This document shows positions 23,301 to 34,268 of a DNA stretch of 64,000 nucleotides, one piece after another. The notes under the pieces are model-generated. The model did no database searches, was not told where the DNA came from, and saw only the letters and a program-made list of their open reading frames with translations. Position 1 is the first letter of the stretch; the number at the start of each line of letters is the position of its first letter. Where the stretch lies: the NCBI GenBank assembly GCA_036250195.1, contig JAVHZZ010000002.1, positions 273,467,460 through 273,531,459 of the forward strand, read 5' to 3'. Origin of the DNA: Mixophyes australis (lineage: Eukaryota; Chordata; Amphibia; Anura; Limnodynastidae). The translations under genes were made by a program, and so were the position numbers.

Positions 23301-24435
23301 CCGCGCAGAGAGAATTTTATCCGCCTTATCCCCCTTTTCATAGGATTGTTGGAGCCATTTAAGGCATTTGGCTACCTGCTTGGAGAGAAGAAGATCTAAT
23401 TGGACCTTAGTCTCGCGGAGGGCTAGCAGAATGGAAGGGTCCGGAGTAGCCTTGTGTTGGGCTTCTAGAGATTGTAGTTTAAGAGATAACTTGTCGGTCA
23501 TGGTAAGAATTTATTTTTTCCTCCTGGAAGCGATGCTAAGCAGGTGTCCCCTCAGGACCGCCTTGTGAGCTGTCCATAAAGTGGCCCTAGAAATATCTGG
23601 GTGGTCGTTGAGCTCGAAATACTCTTTGAGGCGAGCCCCGAGCTGGGAAGTTATATACGCATTATGGAGTCATTGAGACGCCAGGTCATGGGGCAGGGGC
23701 AGTCTGAGAGGCCACAGAGGTCTATAGATATAGGAGAGTGATCAGACCAAATCATTGGATGAATTTGGGCAGCCTGGAGGTTTAATGCAAAGTTGTGGCT
23801 GAGCAGGATCATATCAATGCGTGAATATGAATGTTGTGGTGGGGAGTAATATGTATAGTCCCGAGAGGTCGGTTCTTTTACTCACCAGGAATCGTAGAGA
23901 AGCTGGGATTTCATGAGACTAAGGAGCAACTTAGAGGATAATGGGTCAGAAGCAGTAGGGGGCGTGGTCACAGGGGGGGAACGATCCAAGGATTGATTCA
24001 AGACAGTATCAAAATATCCCGCTACGATAAGGTCCCCCTGACGAATACGGGACAATAAAACATCTAATTTGGAAAAAAAGGATTCTGATGCTGGTTGGGA
24101 GCATAAACATTAACCAACGTGCAGAGTTTATTATTAAGTTTACCTACCAAGAGGAGGTATCGGTCCTCTTTGTCTGCAAGGGAGTCAATGGGTTCGTAAG
24201 TCAAATGGCGGGCAAATAAAATCGCTACCCCTCATTTTTTGGTTGAGTGATTGCAAGCATGGTATGAGATGGGGTATGCTTTGGAGCGAAGCTCTGGATG
24301 GGAGTTATGTTGAAAATGTGTCTCTTGTAGAAAAATTAAATCGCCCTTATGAAGTTTTAGAGTAGCGAAAAGCTTACCTCTTTTCTGGGGGCTATTTAAC
24401 CCTTTAACATTAAAAGAAAGTACTCTAAGACCCAT
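20400..24435 (-). pseudogene. L1 ORF2, catalytic RT core deleted
   Basis: It starts 'MGLRVLSFNVKGLNS' at 24435 with endonuclease boxes 'LIFLQETHF' and 'NVYAPNQ'. The RT N-terminal part follows (23501-22680): 'NGKSPGPDGFTAAYY', 'SYRPISLLNLDLKIFAKI' and 'GFIRGRQ'. At about 22690 the text jumps from 'NTRMAIDIIHIANTRR' directly to 'YKINYTKSEPLLL'. This skips roughly 130 residues with motifs A to C, including the FADD box. The thumb/C-terminus (22450-20400) remains, ending in a cysteine cluster 'CWWGCGHRGSMTHIWWTCP'. A solo LTR at 21121 and several frameshifts break the rest. Confidence 0.8.
21121..21729 (+). repeat. solo LTR inside the L1
   Basis: It starts TGTCAGGCGCCGTCCC, has a TATA-like 'gtatttaaag' near 21295 and many 'ctgacccgg' units, and ends near 'acgttagac'. 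Removing it joins the L1 frame ('YSPKK...HFLRSLPP'), so it is a later insertion. It is of the same family as 9841-10419. The exact right edge and duplication are uncertain. Confidence 0.65.
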
Positions 24436-25568
24436 GTACAGCGAGGAGGAGAGAGATCAGGAGAAAACCTAACACAGGGTGGTCAAATAAGAAAGGGGGA
24501 GGGTTTAGGGGGGAGGTGAGGGAAGGAGGGGGGGAATGGTCACTCTGCAAAATAGGCCGGGACCTGTGGTGCCGACAATGGGAAAGAAAACTATGCGCTG
24601 GGAAAGCACATAGGTCAGCAAAAGAGCCATAGGCTCTAGGGAGGCGCGGCGAGGCCGCGAGAGGGTACATCAACGGAGGGCAAAGAGCCAGGCTCCAAGT
24701 GTGTGCCCCTCTGGGTCACCTGAGACATTGCAAGTATAGCGAAAGTAGCAGAGATTCATGAGTGGAAAAACCGGGTGGACGAGTATGGGGTGGGAGGGGA
24801 AGAGTGAGGTAGTCCCAAGTGAAAGTAGAGGGTAGGAAATAAGTTTCTGGGGGTGGGAGGGTATTGCATTGGGAAATGAGAGGGAAGGCAATTGATAGGC
24901 GTATATGAGAAAAGAAAAAGTAGGATGAATACTTAGTAAAACCAAAGAGTTACCAAATTGGATGGTAGGAGATAAACATAGAAAATATCAGAGCTCAACA
25001 ATTACCTAGAACAACAAACTCTCAGCTTAAGTGGGGTATCCCCGGCCGCAGCTCCACGGTCACCTTAAGGTGGGTGTGAAAGGAGTAATAGCCCCGGCTA
25101 ATACCGGAAAAGCAACCTAGATGGCCACTGGAGGTGGTGGCCTCGAACCAGGGACAGCCAAGAGGAGAGTGGGATAAAAAGAAAGCTTAATATTGTATAA
25201 CGTAACCTAACATGGTATAAATTGGGAATCCCAGACGCCAGAGGATGCGCCCCCTAATGGGGGAGGCAGCCAAAAGGAGCCGGGATCTAACAACACAGTT
25301 AGATAGGAACCAAAAACATAGGAAACAGACCAACAGGTAAGTAATACACACATGATCACGTGCAAAACAGTGCAACTACACTCAGTTAGGTTTTCGGATG
25401 ACACACCCACGCAGCGTTAGCATATGGGGGCTTGGAGTCAAAAACCAATAGGAAATGACAGAAGTTTCACTGGGAACATGGTCGAGGACCAACCCCCAGT
25501 GAAAGAACAATATGGGGAGAAAAATAAAAATGGAAAAGAATCACAAAATATAAACCTGGTGTAGCAAG

Positions 25569-26546
25569 TCAAGTCCCAGAAGGTTCAGTGGGTCGCGGAG
25601 AGGATGATGAAGTCGATGGGATTGTATTCCACTCGGTCCTGGGGGCTTGACATGTCAACTGTTTAGACGGCCTCTGAGAGAGGGGAGAGGGTTCAGAGGG
25701 AACGGGAAGTCCTGTAGTAATGCCAAGTTTGGGAAGTAGAGCCTGTGGCTCAGAGAGAGTTCTGGCCATGAGCATAGAACCTTGGTGTCAGATTAGGAGA
25801 CGAAAAGGAAAGCCCCAGCGATACTTAATTTCTTTTTGGCGGAGAAGTGTAATAATCGGCTTGAAGTCCCTTCTTTTGGCCAGAGTGAGTGGGGAGAGGT
25901 CTTGGAAGATCTGCAAGATGGCATTATCGTAGGTGATTGAAGGAAGTCGACGTGCCTCCTGCATGACGGCCTCCTTTGCCGTAAAATAATGCATTCTAAG
26001 GATAACGTCCCTGGGTTGAGACAGGTCCTGAGTGCGAGGTCTGAGTGCGTGATAGACACGATCCAGTAAGAGTTGATCCTCTGGGATTTGGGGGGAAAGC
26101 TGGGTGAAAAGCTTTTTGAGGTAGAGTTCCAAGTGGGCAGACTCGACATGTTCAAGTATTCCCCGAATTCTCATATTGCTGCGTCTGGCTCTATTGTCTT
26201 GGTCCTCCTGGCCCTCCTGCAGCTGGAGAATATCTTGGCGGATTTGGCCCAGATCTGTACCATATGTTTACTGGTACGTCACCATCTCTTCGACACGTTG
26301 CTCGTGATGGTCTGTTCTGTTCCCAATATTTGAGATATCTGTCTTTAGCGAGTGGAGGGCCTGCACCGAGGCTTTGACGTCTTTCACCTCTTTGAAGAGG
26401 GACAGAAAGTCCCAGCGGGTGATGGGGGAGCAGTCATCTTCATCAGACCCCGAATCAGAATGTCCACCAGATCTAGCTTGATTTTTTTGTTTGGAAAGAT
26501 AAGGGAGGAGATCCCCTCCTGTAGATTTTTTCCCCCCTTTAGGCAT
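25569..26546 (-). pseudogene. L1 ORF1 (RNA-binding protein)
   Basis: ORF1p coats element RNA and acts as a nucleic-acid chaperone. The frame starts 'MPKGGKKSTGGDLLPYL' and has an acidic low-complexity part (residues 30-45). Next come a helical coiled-coil stretch ('LFKEVKDVKASVQALHSLK', about residues 50-115), the signature 'RARRSNMRIRGI' that opens the RRM domain, and a C-terminal domain ending 'RWGFPFRLL' plus a Ser/Pro-rich tail. About 326 codons read in a single frame, interrupted only by a TAA near 26268 and a stop near 25786. The stops are the only visible damage, so decay is mild. Confidence 0.8.
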
Positions 26547-27827
26547 TTTGGAGTGTGGGACAAAAAGAAACGGGTGGGGAGGAAGAGGATGTGGAGAAAA
26601 CCTGGTTGATCCACAGGGCGCAGCTCAGGGACCGGAGGGGCATAATTAGAACCCAGTCATTTGATGAGAAGGAGCTGTAGTCTGAGCCTGTGGGCTATTG
26701 AAAAACACTGTATGACAGGTGTTATGCCTTGTAATCAAGCGCGAGATTCTGGTGGAGCGAGTTTAGCACTAGGGAATAGCGGCATATAGTAGGACTCCAA
26801 GGCAGGAAAACTCTGAGGCCCAGCTAAGGCAGGAGAGCTGAGGTAGGCCCAAGTTGAAGGCCCAAAACAATGAAAAGATACAAAGTGGGCAAGGGGCAAT
26901 AGGCCTCTCCACAAGACTTTATACACACTTGCAATTATGATACAGGTTTACTGCTGGCTGGTGCCTCTTACCCTTCACCAGAGTGTGTGTAGCAGGCTTT
27001 GCTTGAGAGAGGGATGCAGGGGTGTGGAGAAGCGTAGTCGCTGCCAGCGTCTCAGAAGTATTTGGAGACTTTGTAGTTAATTCTGCTGGGTAATACAAGC
27101 AGGCACAAGCCTTGGGGCAGGAGGCGCAGGGTCCCCTGTCACAGGGCCAGCAGTGGGCTTCTTGCAGTTCGGGGGCCAGGGAGGCAGAACTCCAGCCCCA
27201 CAGGGAGCCAGGTAGTAGTTGCTGGTAGAGTGAGCAACTTCAGGCTGCAGCTAGAGGAGACCGCGCTAGCCGGCCGGAAGTGGACTGCCGCTGGTCAGAT
27301 GTCAGATGAGCCCTCTGTGTTCCAGGCAGACCCCACGTGTTGCAAGCTGAGGTGGGGAGAGTAGAGTAGTTGCAGCTCTCACCTAGGTTAGCAATTCTGC
27401 CCACTTTCACTGGAAAAGCCACAGTGAAACCAGAAGTGAGGGGTCTGCGGGGAGGCTGAAACTTTAGTCCGGGGCCTCAACCAGAAGTAGGCCGCCGACT
27501 TCAGCCGGTCGAGCCAGCGGTTAGTCACAGGAGGCTGGGGGGTCTGGATATAGTACCGCCAGTGAGCGAGCAGTGGGTCAAGCTCTCAGAGGGGCCCCCG
27601 GCACAACATGTCCAGCTGCCTACAGGAGGGCTCAGAGATGGTCTTCCGAGGTCCCAGCCGGTAAGCCGGGTATAGAATGTTAGCTGGCAGGCTCTGCAAT
27701 CAGGAAGCTATGGTAAAGGGGGTTATAAGATGGGGATACCCCAAAATATATAGGGATCAGGGTCTCGGGGAGAGGGGAGCTCGGAGACGTGCGACCAGTC
27801 GATATGGCATCCTAGCCACGCCCCCCC
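26547..27827 (-). promoter_or_regulatory. L1 5' UTR / internal promoter region
   Basis: About 1.28 kb of GC-rich sequence lies between the upstream target duplication and the ORF1 start, with no long frame of its own. Full-length L1-type elements carry an internal promoter in this region. That role is inferred from position only. It contains the C7 tract at the very 5' end (27821-27827 on plus). Confidence 0.5.
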
Positions 27828-27842
27828 GTTAGGCTAGATTTT

Positions 27843-28287
27843 AACTACAAATCTTATACATTAAGATTTTAAAGCTATTTGCCATTGACATACTAGACCA
27901 TTCTGCCCTTTAATAAATTATCTTATACATGTAATGTTCGGACAGTTCACAATTAATTCTACATTTCCACACAAGGATGTTGATGTTTACACATTAGACA
28001 GTAGTTGCAATCAACCACATTAAGGCGTTTTTCAGCTAAAAGAATGACGTTAAACTTATAGGCATTTAAAGAGAAATCCTAAAAACATTTTCTAAAACAC
28101 TTACAGGTTTACATTGATTTTTCAGTAAGGCCAAATGGAACACATTTCATTAGGACACCACCCCTTTATTTCTAAAGACATTTGGTGGGTTCATACATTT
28201 GTGATTTGTATTTTGAGTTAGCTTGCTCATTATTACAGCAGAGAGCATAGGTGTCTTAAATGAAACAGTACCAATAACTGTTTTACC
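27843..28287. other. no recognised gene
   Basis: AT-rich text between the L1 and the 3' end of the transposase gene; probably the transposase 3' UTR and Harbinger interior. Confidence 0.4.
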
Positions 28288-29896
28288 TCAAAAACATCTC
28301 TCCACCACATACTGCCTGAAGTTGGACCCACGCACTGATTCCCGAGGGGGGTCTTCCAGATCTTCCTCCTCCTTCTCCTCGTCCATCCCAGCAACCTCGT
28401 CCACAACCCCCAGAGCCCCACTCCGGATGGCAATATTATGAAACACCACACACAGAGTTATGATCTTGCAAGCTTTCCTCGGCTCGTACATCAGTGCACC
28501 ACCAGACCGGTCAAGGCAGCGAAATTGCGCCATTAACACGCCAAAAGCCCTTTCAATGACCGACCTGGTGGCCACATGAGCCGAGTTATATGCTTTTTCC
28601 CACTCTGTGCGTGGGTTCAAGATCGGAGTGAGGAGCCAAGGGCAGGAGGGATAAGCATTGTCTCCTATGTAGGATGAGAGGAAAGACATAATAAACAAAC
28701 ATTAATACACTTTAACAGTAACAACTGACCAGCGTCAATAGGCAACCATACTCAAATATGGCTCATACATTAACTCAATGGTAAATAGTTTGGTAAGTGA
28801 GTAATATTACTGTATAATTACCATCAATTGTAAAATAATTACGTAAGAAATCCCTACAAACAAATATCATGTGACATTTTCATTTTTTTTTTTAACATTT
28901 CAGCTAACCTTAACTGTTAGGTCTGTTTGTGTAATCGGCCTACATTACCATGAACTTAACCAAATGTGGCCAATTTGATTTTACAACTGTATAGTTGGAC
29001 CAACTATAAATAAAAGGCACATTAACTATATGACACATTGTGTAAAGCTAAAATCTCATGTAAAAGATAACAATTACGGGAAATAACTTTAAAATATATG
29101 ATTAAGAACAAAAGCCACTAAACTGAGTCATTACATTAGAGTAATTACCAAGAAGCCACGCATCTCCATGTGACCTGACACCCTCTTGCCTCTGTTGCAA
29201 TCTACACCACATCTCTGAATTGCGAAAGGCAAAGGAATCATGGGTACTCCCCCCCCATTTTGCAATCAGGTTCTGAATCTGGAGAGACAGGTCACATATG
29301 GCCTGTACGTTTATTTTATTGAGTGGAAATGCTTGCGGTTCATCAAAACCGAAGCATTCCCACTCAACGGACCCAAGGCCAGATGCTCCCCATCTACTGC
29401 CCCTATGACATGCGGAAAGCCAGCTATGATGGTAAACTGCTGCTTAATCCCCCCAAGGGACTCCTCATCGAGTGGCAAATGTATAAACTGTGAGAGCCGC
29501 AACAGGAACACCCTTAGCACAACCTTCAGCACGCGGCTGAAGGTGGCCTGGGACAAACCTGCTGCGACCCCCACTGTGGTCTGGAATGGACCAGACGCAC
29601 AGAAGTGCAGCACCGCCAAAAAGTTTGGTCAAAGGCGGTACTGCTGTTGGGATGTTGCGCATTGGCTCCAGGTCACGATGCACAATGCTCAGGGTGTCCA
29701 AGATCACATGCGGAGAAAGCCGATAGCGGCGGACAACCTCCGCATCCGACATCCCAAAGAGGCTGACAAGTGGCCTGAAGACGTGCTCTCTTGGAAGGCG
29801 ATGTTGTACTAGTTGCTGGTTTGGACGTGGAGGAGGATCAGGCTCCCCGTGAAACAGACTGTAGTCCAACTCCAGGATCCCCTGTATGTGCGACAA
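28288..29896 (-). pseudogene. Harbinger (HARBI1-like) DDE transposase
   Basis: The transposase cuts and joins Harbinger ends. Exon 1 (29896-29149) reads 'FGMSDAEVVRRYRLS' in the N-terminal DNA-binding part, then 'GAVDGEH' (first Asp) and 'GGSTHDSFAF' (second Asp). It ends with splice donor G|GTAATT at 29149/29148. The intron acceptor 'cctacatag' lies just before exon 2 (28664-28288), which reads 'GDNAYPSCPWLLTP' and 'SVIERAFGVL' (catalytic Glu) and an acidic tail to the stop at 28288. Joining CTTCTTG to GAGAC restores the 'LLGD' motif. The only visible damage is a one-base gain in a T run near 29620. The true start may lie upstream, because no ATG opens this frame at 29896. All three catalytic residues are present. 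Confidence 0.85.
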
Positions 29897-31129
29897 AAGC
29901 CTGAGTTAACAAACAAAACAGTTGGTGACACCTTTCCAGCTTTCCTTTTTCACTGTAGCCTCCAAATATGAATCCAATACTTACAATAAAGTGAAGATTT
30001 ATCTTCCAGCTTGTTGTGGCAAAGTACAGTCAAGATTTAGGTAAATTGTCATACAAATTAGATTTTTTTTAAAAAATAAATAAATAAATTCTCCTGCCCT
30101 ATTGAATGAGCAAACACCACCTCACCATATAGAAACTCCACAGAAGTGCAAGCCAAAGGGACACTTACCAGAGCCAAACACCAAAGTCACCTTGTGCAAA
30201 TCCAATTTATTACATTAAAATTTCTAAGGTGTAAACTGTTGTGGCCTGTGAAACACGGAATAAAGAGAGTTAAGAAAATAGTGACGTCATTTTTGCTTTT
30301 GCTATCAAAATCCAAAAAAACATAGTTAAATCCCTAACACCCAACAACAAATACCACCTGGCCTAATGCAAAACAAAACAAACAAAACAGTGGGTGGCAC
30401 TCAATACTTACCACACAAACAGATGCAAAGCTGCTTCTTAATAGAACGGTCGCAGACCTCTGACAACTCAAATCTGTGGGGAGGGGGAGCAGGTAACAAA
30501 TAAAGGCATGAAAAAGAGAACAAATTTGACAAAAAAACAACATTATTGAAGTCATCAAAATATAGTGCACAAATCTATCTAACTCCAAATGTAAACAAAC
30601 ACTTTACTTCTAACATCCAAAACCCACTCTCTAAAATAGTTTCTAAACCCCTTTCTGCACCAAGTTATGTAGCTAAAAACATATAGATTGAATGGGCTAT
30701 CAAGCTATCAAACACATAGCAATGCTTTGGTAGATAATTAAACATAATGAAGGTTGTCAAAGGTACTGCTGTAAACACCTAGAACCAGCATATGTCCATC
30801 TGCATTATACTCACCCAGACCACTGAAACTCCCAACAGCACTGAAGTTCCACCAAGGCGTTTTTAAACACCACTATGATTACATAATTATCTGCCGGTGA
30901 GTACGCCGGCACATTACGAGCACACAGATGCGTTGAGAGGACAAGTGTGTTTGGTTTGAAAAGATATCTGGCATATTTTCATAATGTAATCAAACTATGT
31001 AAAGTGTATTTTTTTGGGTATTTAACAAAATTAAAAAATGGACTTAGATGTTTGTGATGTGCAAAGATCATGGTTTCATGAGTGTAAATTTTAAATGTAT
31101 GCAAGAGAACAAATGTACCAGTTGCTCTA

Positions 31130-31194
31130 GACGATAGTGTGGAGTTTAGGTATTCTATCTGTCAATGCTAAGGTTATAAGTTCGAGTCCACCAG
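31130..31194 (+). repeat. tRNA-like patch (SINE head?) 1
   Basis: It ends in 'aagttcgagtccacc', a good B-box (GTTCGANTCC) match, about 40 nt after 'gatagtgtggagttta', a poor A-box-like block. It cannot be folded into a full cloverleaf by eye. It could be a degraded tRNA-derived SINE head. Confidence 0.25.
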
Positions 31195-31765
31195 TATACC
31201 GTTATTACAAAGTGCAAATATGACCTTCATGTAACTTTCGACATAATTTAAAAAACTAATTGTTCGCCGTAACATCTGCATCCGCGATTATTCATTGTTC
31301 CTATTTTATTATTACAGCTTTGCTGTGTTTGAAAAACAGACAATTGTGTGTGTGTGTCTAGGTGTAGTACTTTATTTAACGTCAACACTCATGTTGTCAA
31401 TAATAAGTGCAAACTCAAATAAATTTTATGCAGCTACAACACAGAGAAGCAGCTGTCCCAAATAACTTGCTTGCCAACACTTTTAGGATTAATCCACAAA
31501 TGAAAGTTGTGCAAATTTAAAGTTGGCCCCAAAACCCTTTTGCAAAAATGCAGTCCAAAATCATAAACTAAAAATAAAATAAAACTGGGCTGCTTTTCCA
31601 TTTTAAAAGTTTAACAGTGCATATACCAAGGATTTAAGCCTCTAATAGTTCCTAGTGAAAAATTTGACATTATCCCTAACAAAACATCCAAAAACTTGTC
31701 ATGAGAGAAGTTGATGCTCAGGATTTCATTCTATGCAATTCAAATAATTTTTAGATCACTTGAAC

Positions 31766-31825
31766 ATTAGTGTAGCGGTTCGAGAATGCACCTTTGAAAA
31801 CTAGAAATCTGAGTTCAATTCCTCC
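31766..31825 (+). repeat. tRNA-like patch (SINE head?) 2
   Basis: 'tagtgtagcggttcgag' resembles an A box, and 'gagttcaattcctcc' 32 nt later matches a B box. Spacing fits a tRNA or tRNA-derived SINE better than patch 1. The acceptor stem is not convincing. Confidence 0.3.
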
Positions 31826-32147
31826 ACAACATTGTTGTGTCTGTGGAATCAATAATATTCTTCCTATATATGTATTGAGTTCCAAAGTGTCTCTGGTGTA
31901 AAAGTACGCTTGCTTTGATTACAACCAGCTCAGCCGTGAAAAGTTGAAATTTTATGGGTATTAATCTGAGTAGTGTTTGGAAGCTGTTGGGTTAACAAAC
32001 AGTAGCAAAGAACTGTTGACACAAGAGCCATTTTACATAGAGAATCAATATAATATATTGTGTGTTCTAAAAAATTATTGATTGGGTTTACAGCACAATA
32101 CAATTTGCTTGAGCTCCATGTAAGATTTTGGAGGGGCTTATTCAGGA

Positions 32148-32345
32148 TACTGGAATGGTTCGGCAAGTACCTTAGCCATCCATTCCGGTTTGCGGAATGG
32201 CTTTCTCAGTGCATTCCCCATCCATTCCAGCAGCCGGAATGGTGTTTACAATACCCTAAACATCCATTCCGGCAGCTGGAATGGCTGGCTGAGTGCATTC
32301 CACACCCGGAATGGAGTGCTGATGGCATTCCCCATCCATTCTGGC
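32148..32345. repeat. CATTCC/GGAATG inverted-motif cluster
   Basis: About eleven exact CATTCC or GGAATG hexamers occur within 200 bp. They are mostly paired as small inverted units such as 'ccattccggtttgcggaatg' and 'ccattccggcagctggaatg', repeated at about 45-bp intervals. It is an imperfect tandem array of hairpins. It does not resemble the neighbouring elements. Confidence 0.7.
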
Positions 32346-32376
32346 ATACATGAAGGCAGTTAGAACAGACAACTGG

Positions 32377-32377
32377 A

Positions 32378-32427
<50 letters not shown>
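32377..32427. repeat. (AT)n microsatellite
   Basis: An almost pure TA repeat of about 50 bp, followed by sequence without features. Confidence 0.9.
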
Positions 32428-32429
<2 letters not shown>

Positions 32430-32430
<1 letters not shown>

Positions 32431-33150
32431 ATATTGTAATATGTGCCAAAGTTGTCCCACATATTCCAGAGAAGATATCTGTGTAGCATACCAAAATGCA
32501 GTATACAGGCCTAGAAAAGACAGCCATCTTTACTCCAGACACACCAAGCAGCAGAGGGTGCAATATTAAGCTGACTAATTCCGGCGTTCCGGCATTCCGG
32601 CCTTCCGGGAGTTACGGTGTCTGTAAGAAAAAGAGGCTTATTCTACACAAATGTACTAACGTTTAATGTTTTTTTTATTATTATTCTGTATTATTATGTA
32701 TGTATGTTGTGCATATTTCGTAGTGAATCTTTTAGACGCACAATGCATTTTGAGCAGTTTTATTGCTGTTTTTGCTAACTGTTTTGGACTTAAACAATAA
32801 CCTGAGCTGGTGTAAGTTTGAGCAAGGAGTTGAGACACGACTGTTGTCAATTTACCTTACACGGACAGAGGGAACGCCTACTCTTCTCAAGTCGAAATAC
32901 ATAACACCTACTTTTCTCAACAGATATCTTATCTCCACACACTCCACGCCCACTCTCCTCTCATTCCCACCTCTTTTTTTTCAAGTGGTCAGCCAACATC
33001 GCAAATGTATTTGCGATGGAGTTTGAGACACGTATTCCTTTCCATGACAGATATGTTCTGTTTGAGCAGCGTATTGTGGTGTTTTACGCAATGTAACGCC
33101 CTGTTTCGCGTATGCGCAGATACGATTATCGTATTATCCGCATAAGAAAG
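32430..33150. other. no recognised gene
   Basis: Apart from a short 'ttccggcattccgg' patch near 32585 that echoes the hexamer cluster, nothing is recognised. The last part (33100-33177, 'gtatgcgcagatacgattatc') probably belongs to the right end of the Harbinger-type element. Confidence 0.4.
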
Positions 33151-33323
33151 CAGATCCGTAGTTTGATGAATCAGGCCCCTTGTCTTCTCATTTTCTTTAA
33201 GACAAGCTTAGCTTGTTTGATTAAGCTAACATTAGTGAAGCACGTGTTGGCATTTGCCCAGTTGTCTGTTTGGTTTAACAATTTAGAATACCATTTATAT
33301 ACATATATATATATATATATATA

Positions 33324-33721
33324 CAATGCTTTTTTTGTAAGAAAAAAGATGCTGGAACTCACATCACGTAGTCAATCACTGTACACACACCCACACACGT
33401 CAGTTGTGTAACGAAACATAACAGTCACCATCCGCAGTAAGCTCTGTGCACGCGACCACACGACCAACAACAAGCTGAGCAGCGCCACAAGCCGAGCAGT
33501 GCCATCACAGCCAGCGCGGACGAAGTAAGCATGCATCGGACTTGACACACAAGCAGTCCGTTTTAATGATTTTGCTGCCGACCTGCTATGCCCGACAGGG
33601 TGATTCAAGTTCACGTGGACCAAACATCAAATGTTCAAAAGTTACTTTTAAAACTTGGAAAATCCATTAAAAAAAGGTGCCAGAACTTAGTTCTGTGAGT
33701 TCTATGACAAAAAAAGCACTG
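33324..33721. mobile_element. hAT-like MITE in an (AT)n tract
   Basis: The inverted ends are 'caatgctttttttgt' and 'acaaaaaaagcactg', i.e. CAGTGCTTTTTTTG-type ends starting CAG, as in hAT elements. They continue with 'gctggaactca' against 'agaactcacaga'. (AT)n sequence flanks both sides (33299-33322 and 33722-33822), so the target was a microsatellite. The 8-bp duplication is obscured by the repeat. Confidence 0.55.
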
Positions 33722-33725
33722 CCTA

Positions 33726-33822
<97 letters not shown>
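33722..33822. repeat. (AT)n microsatellite
   Basis: About 100 bp of nearly pure TA repeat with two 'acatat' interruptions. The frames through it give only Ile/Tyr repeats. Confidence 0.9.
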
Positions 33823-33823
<1 letters not shown>

Positions 33824-34268
33824 TGACTGGTTGCGATGTTGCAGTGATAAAATACATTGTTTAGAATCTACTATTAACAGACAGGAGGACATGTTTGTTG
33901 TGAATAGATGTATGAGTGACTTGGTTTCAGAGAAACTAACTGTCTTCGGTTGCCCTCAATAAGACAAACAAATCTAGACATTATATATGAGTCTAAAAAT
34001 AGACTCACAAAGGAAAAAAGAAAGGGGGATATGATATGTGGATATAGCTCCTGTATCTGTTTGGAGTGGCAAAAACTTGAAACCTGTCATTTGCGAAGCT
34101 GAATAGGGAAATGTATATTTTTTGTAGGTTTGACTAAGAGAAAATTCTATAGCTACTTTATTATTGGAAGCACCATCATTCAATGTGAAAAAAATGTGAG
34201 CATAAGATATTGAATTAATTTATAAATTTATCATAGGAAATAATTGTAATTGAATTCTTTATTAAATA
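33823..34268. other. no recognised gene
   Basis: AT-rich interval with nothing identifiable before the mariner-type element. Confidence 0.4.

Larger units (their letters stand above)
20041..27827 (-). mobile_element. full-length L1-clade LINE
   Basis: In minus orientation it starts with a GC-rich 5' UTR (27827, 'gggggggcgtggctagg'), then ORF1 (26546-25569), ORF2 (24435-about 20400), a 3' UTR and a poly(A) tail (T run at 20041-20051). A 15-bp target duplication flanks it: 'gttaggatagatttt' at 20030-20044 and 'gttaggctagatttt' at 27828-27842, with one mismatch. A solo LTR (21121-21729) is nested inside. The copy is complete in outline, but its ORF2 lacks the catalytic core. Confidence 0.85.
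29897..32147. other. no recognised gene; tRNA-like patches
   Basis: AT-rich sequence upstream of the transposase. It may hold its promoter and 5' exons. A small CpG-bearing patch (30885-30960) is a candidate but shows no TATA box. Two tRNA-like patches are listed separately. Nothing else is identifiable. Confidence 0.4.
13406..33177. mobile_element. Harbinger transposon, split by insertions
   Basis: PIF/Harbinger elements carry a DDE transposase gene and a separate Myb/SANT-like gene between short inverted ends. Here a Myb-like gene (plus, 13556-14895) lies just inside a 'ggcctgattcatta' end at 13406. A transposase (minus, 29896-28288) lies toward a matching inverted end 'gaatcaggcc' at 33168-33177. 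Both ends continue with related 'tacggat' text. Between them sit later insertions: a MITE (15515), solo LTR (15975), palindrome (17398), L1 (20041) and hAT-like or AT-rich pieces. The genes are certain. That both ends belong to one element is inference, because the flanking 3 bp do not match and about 6 kb of interior is unexplained. Confidence 0.45.

Noticed and set aside
28288..29896. Host HARBI1 gene
   Set aside because: The acidic tail, the MITE-type ends and the nearby Myb-like partner gene fit a transposon copy, and a frameshift is present. Without synteny I prefer the transposon reading.
31766..31825. A functional tRNA gene
   Set aside because: B box and spacing are acceptable but no acceptor or anticodon stem can be paired and no terminator T-run is positioned well.
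32377..33822. Ile/Tyr-repeat frames
   Set aside because: They are translations of (AT)n tracts; the same applies at 46289 and 51184.
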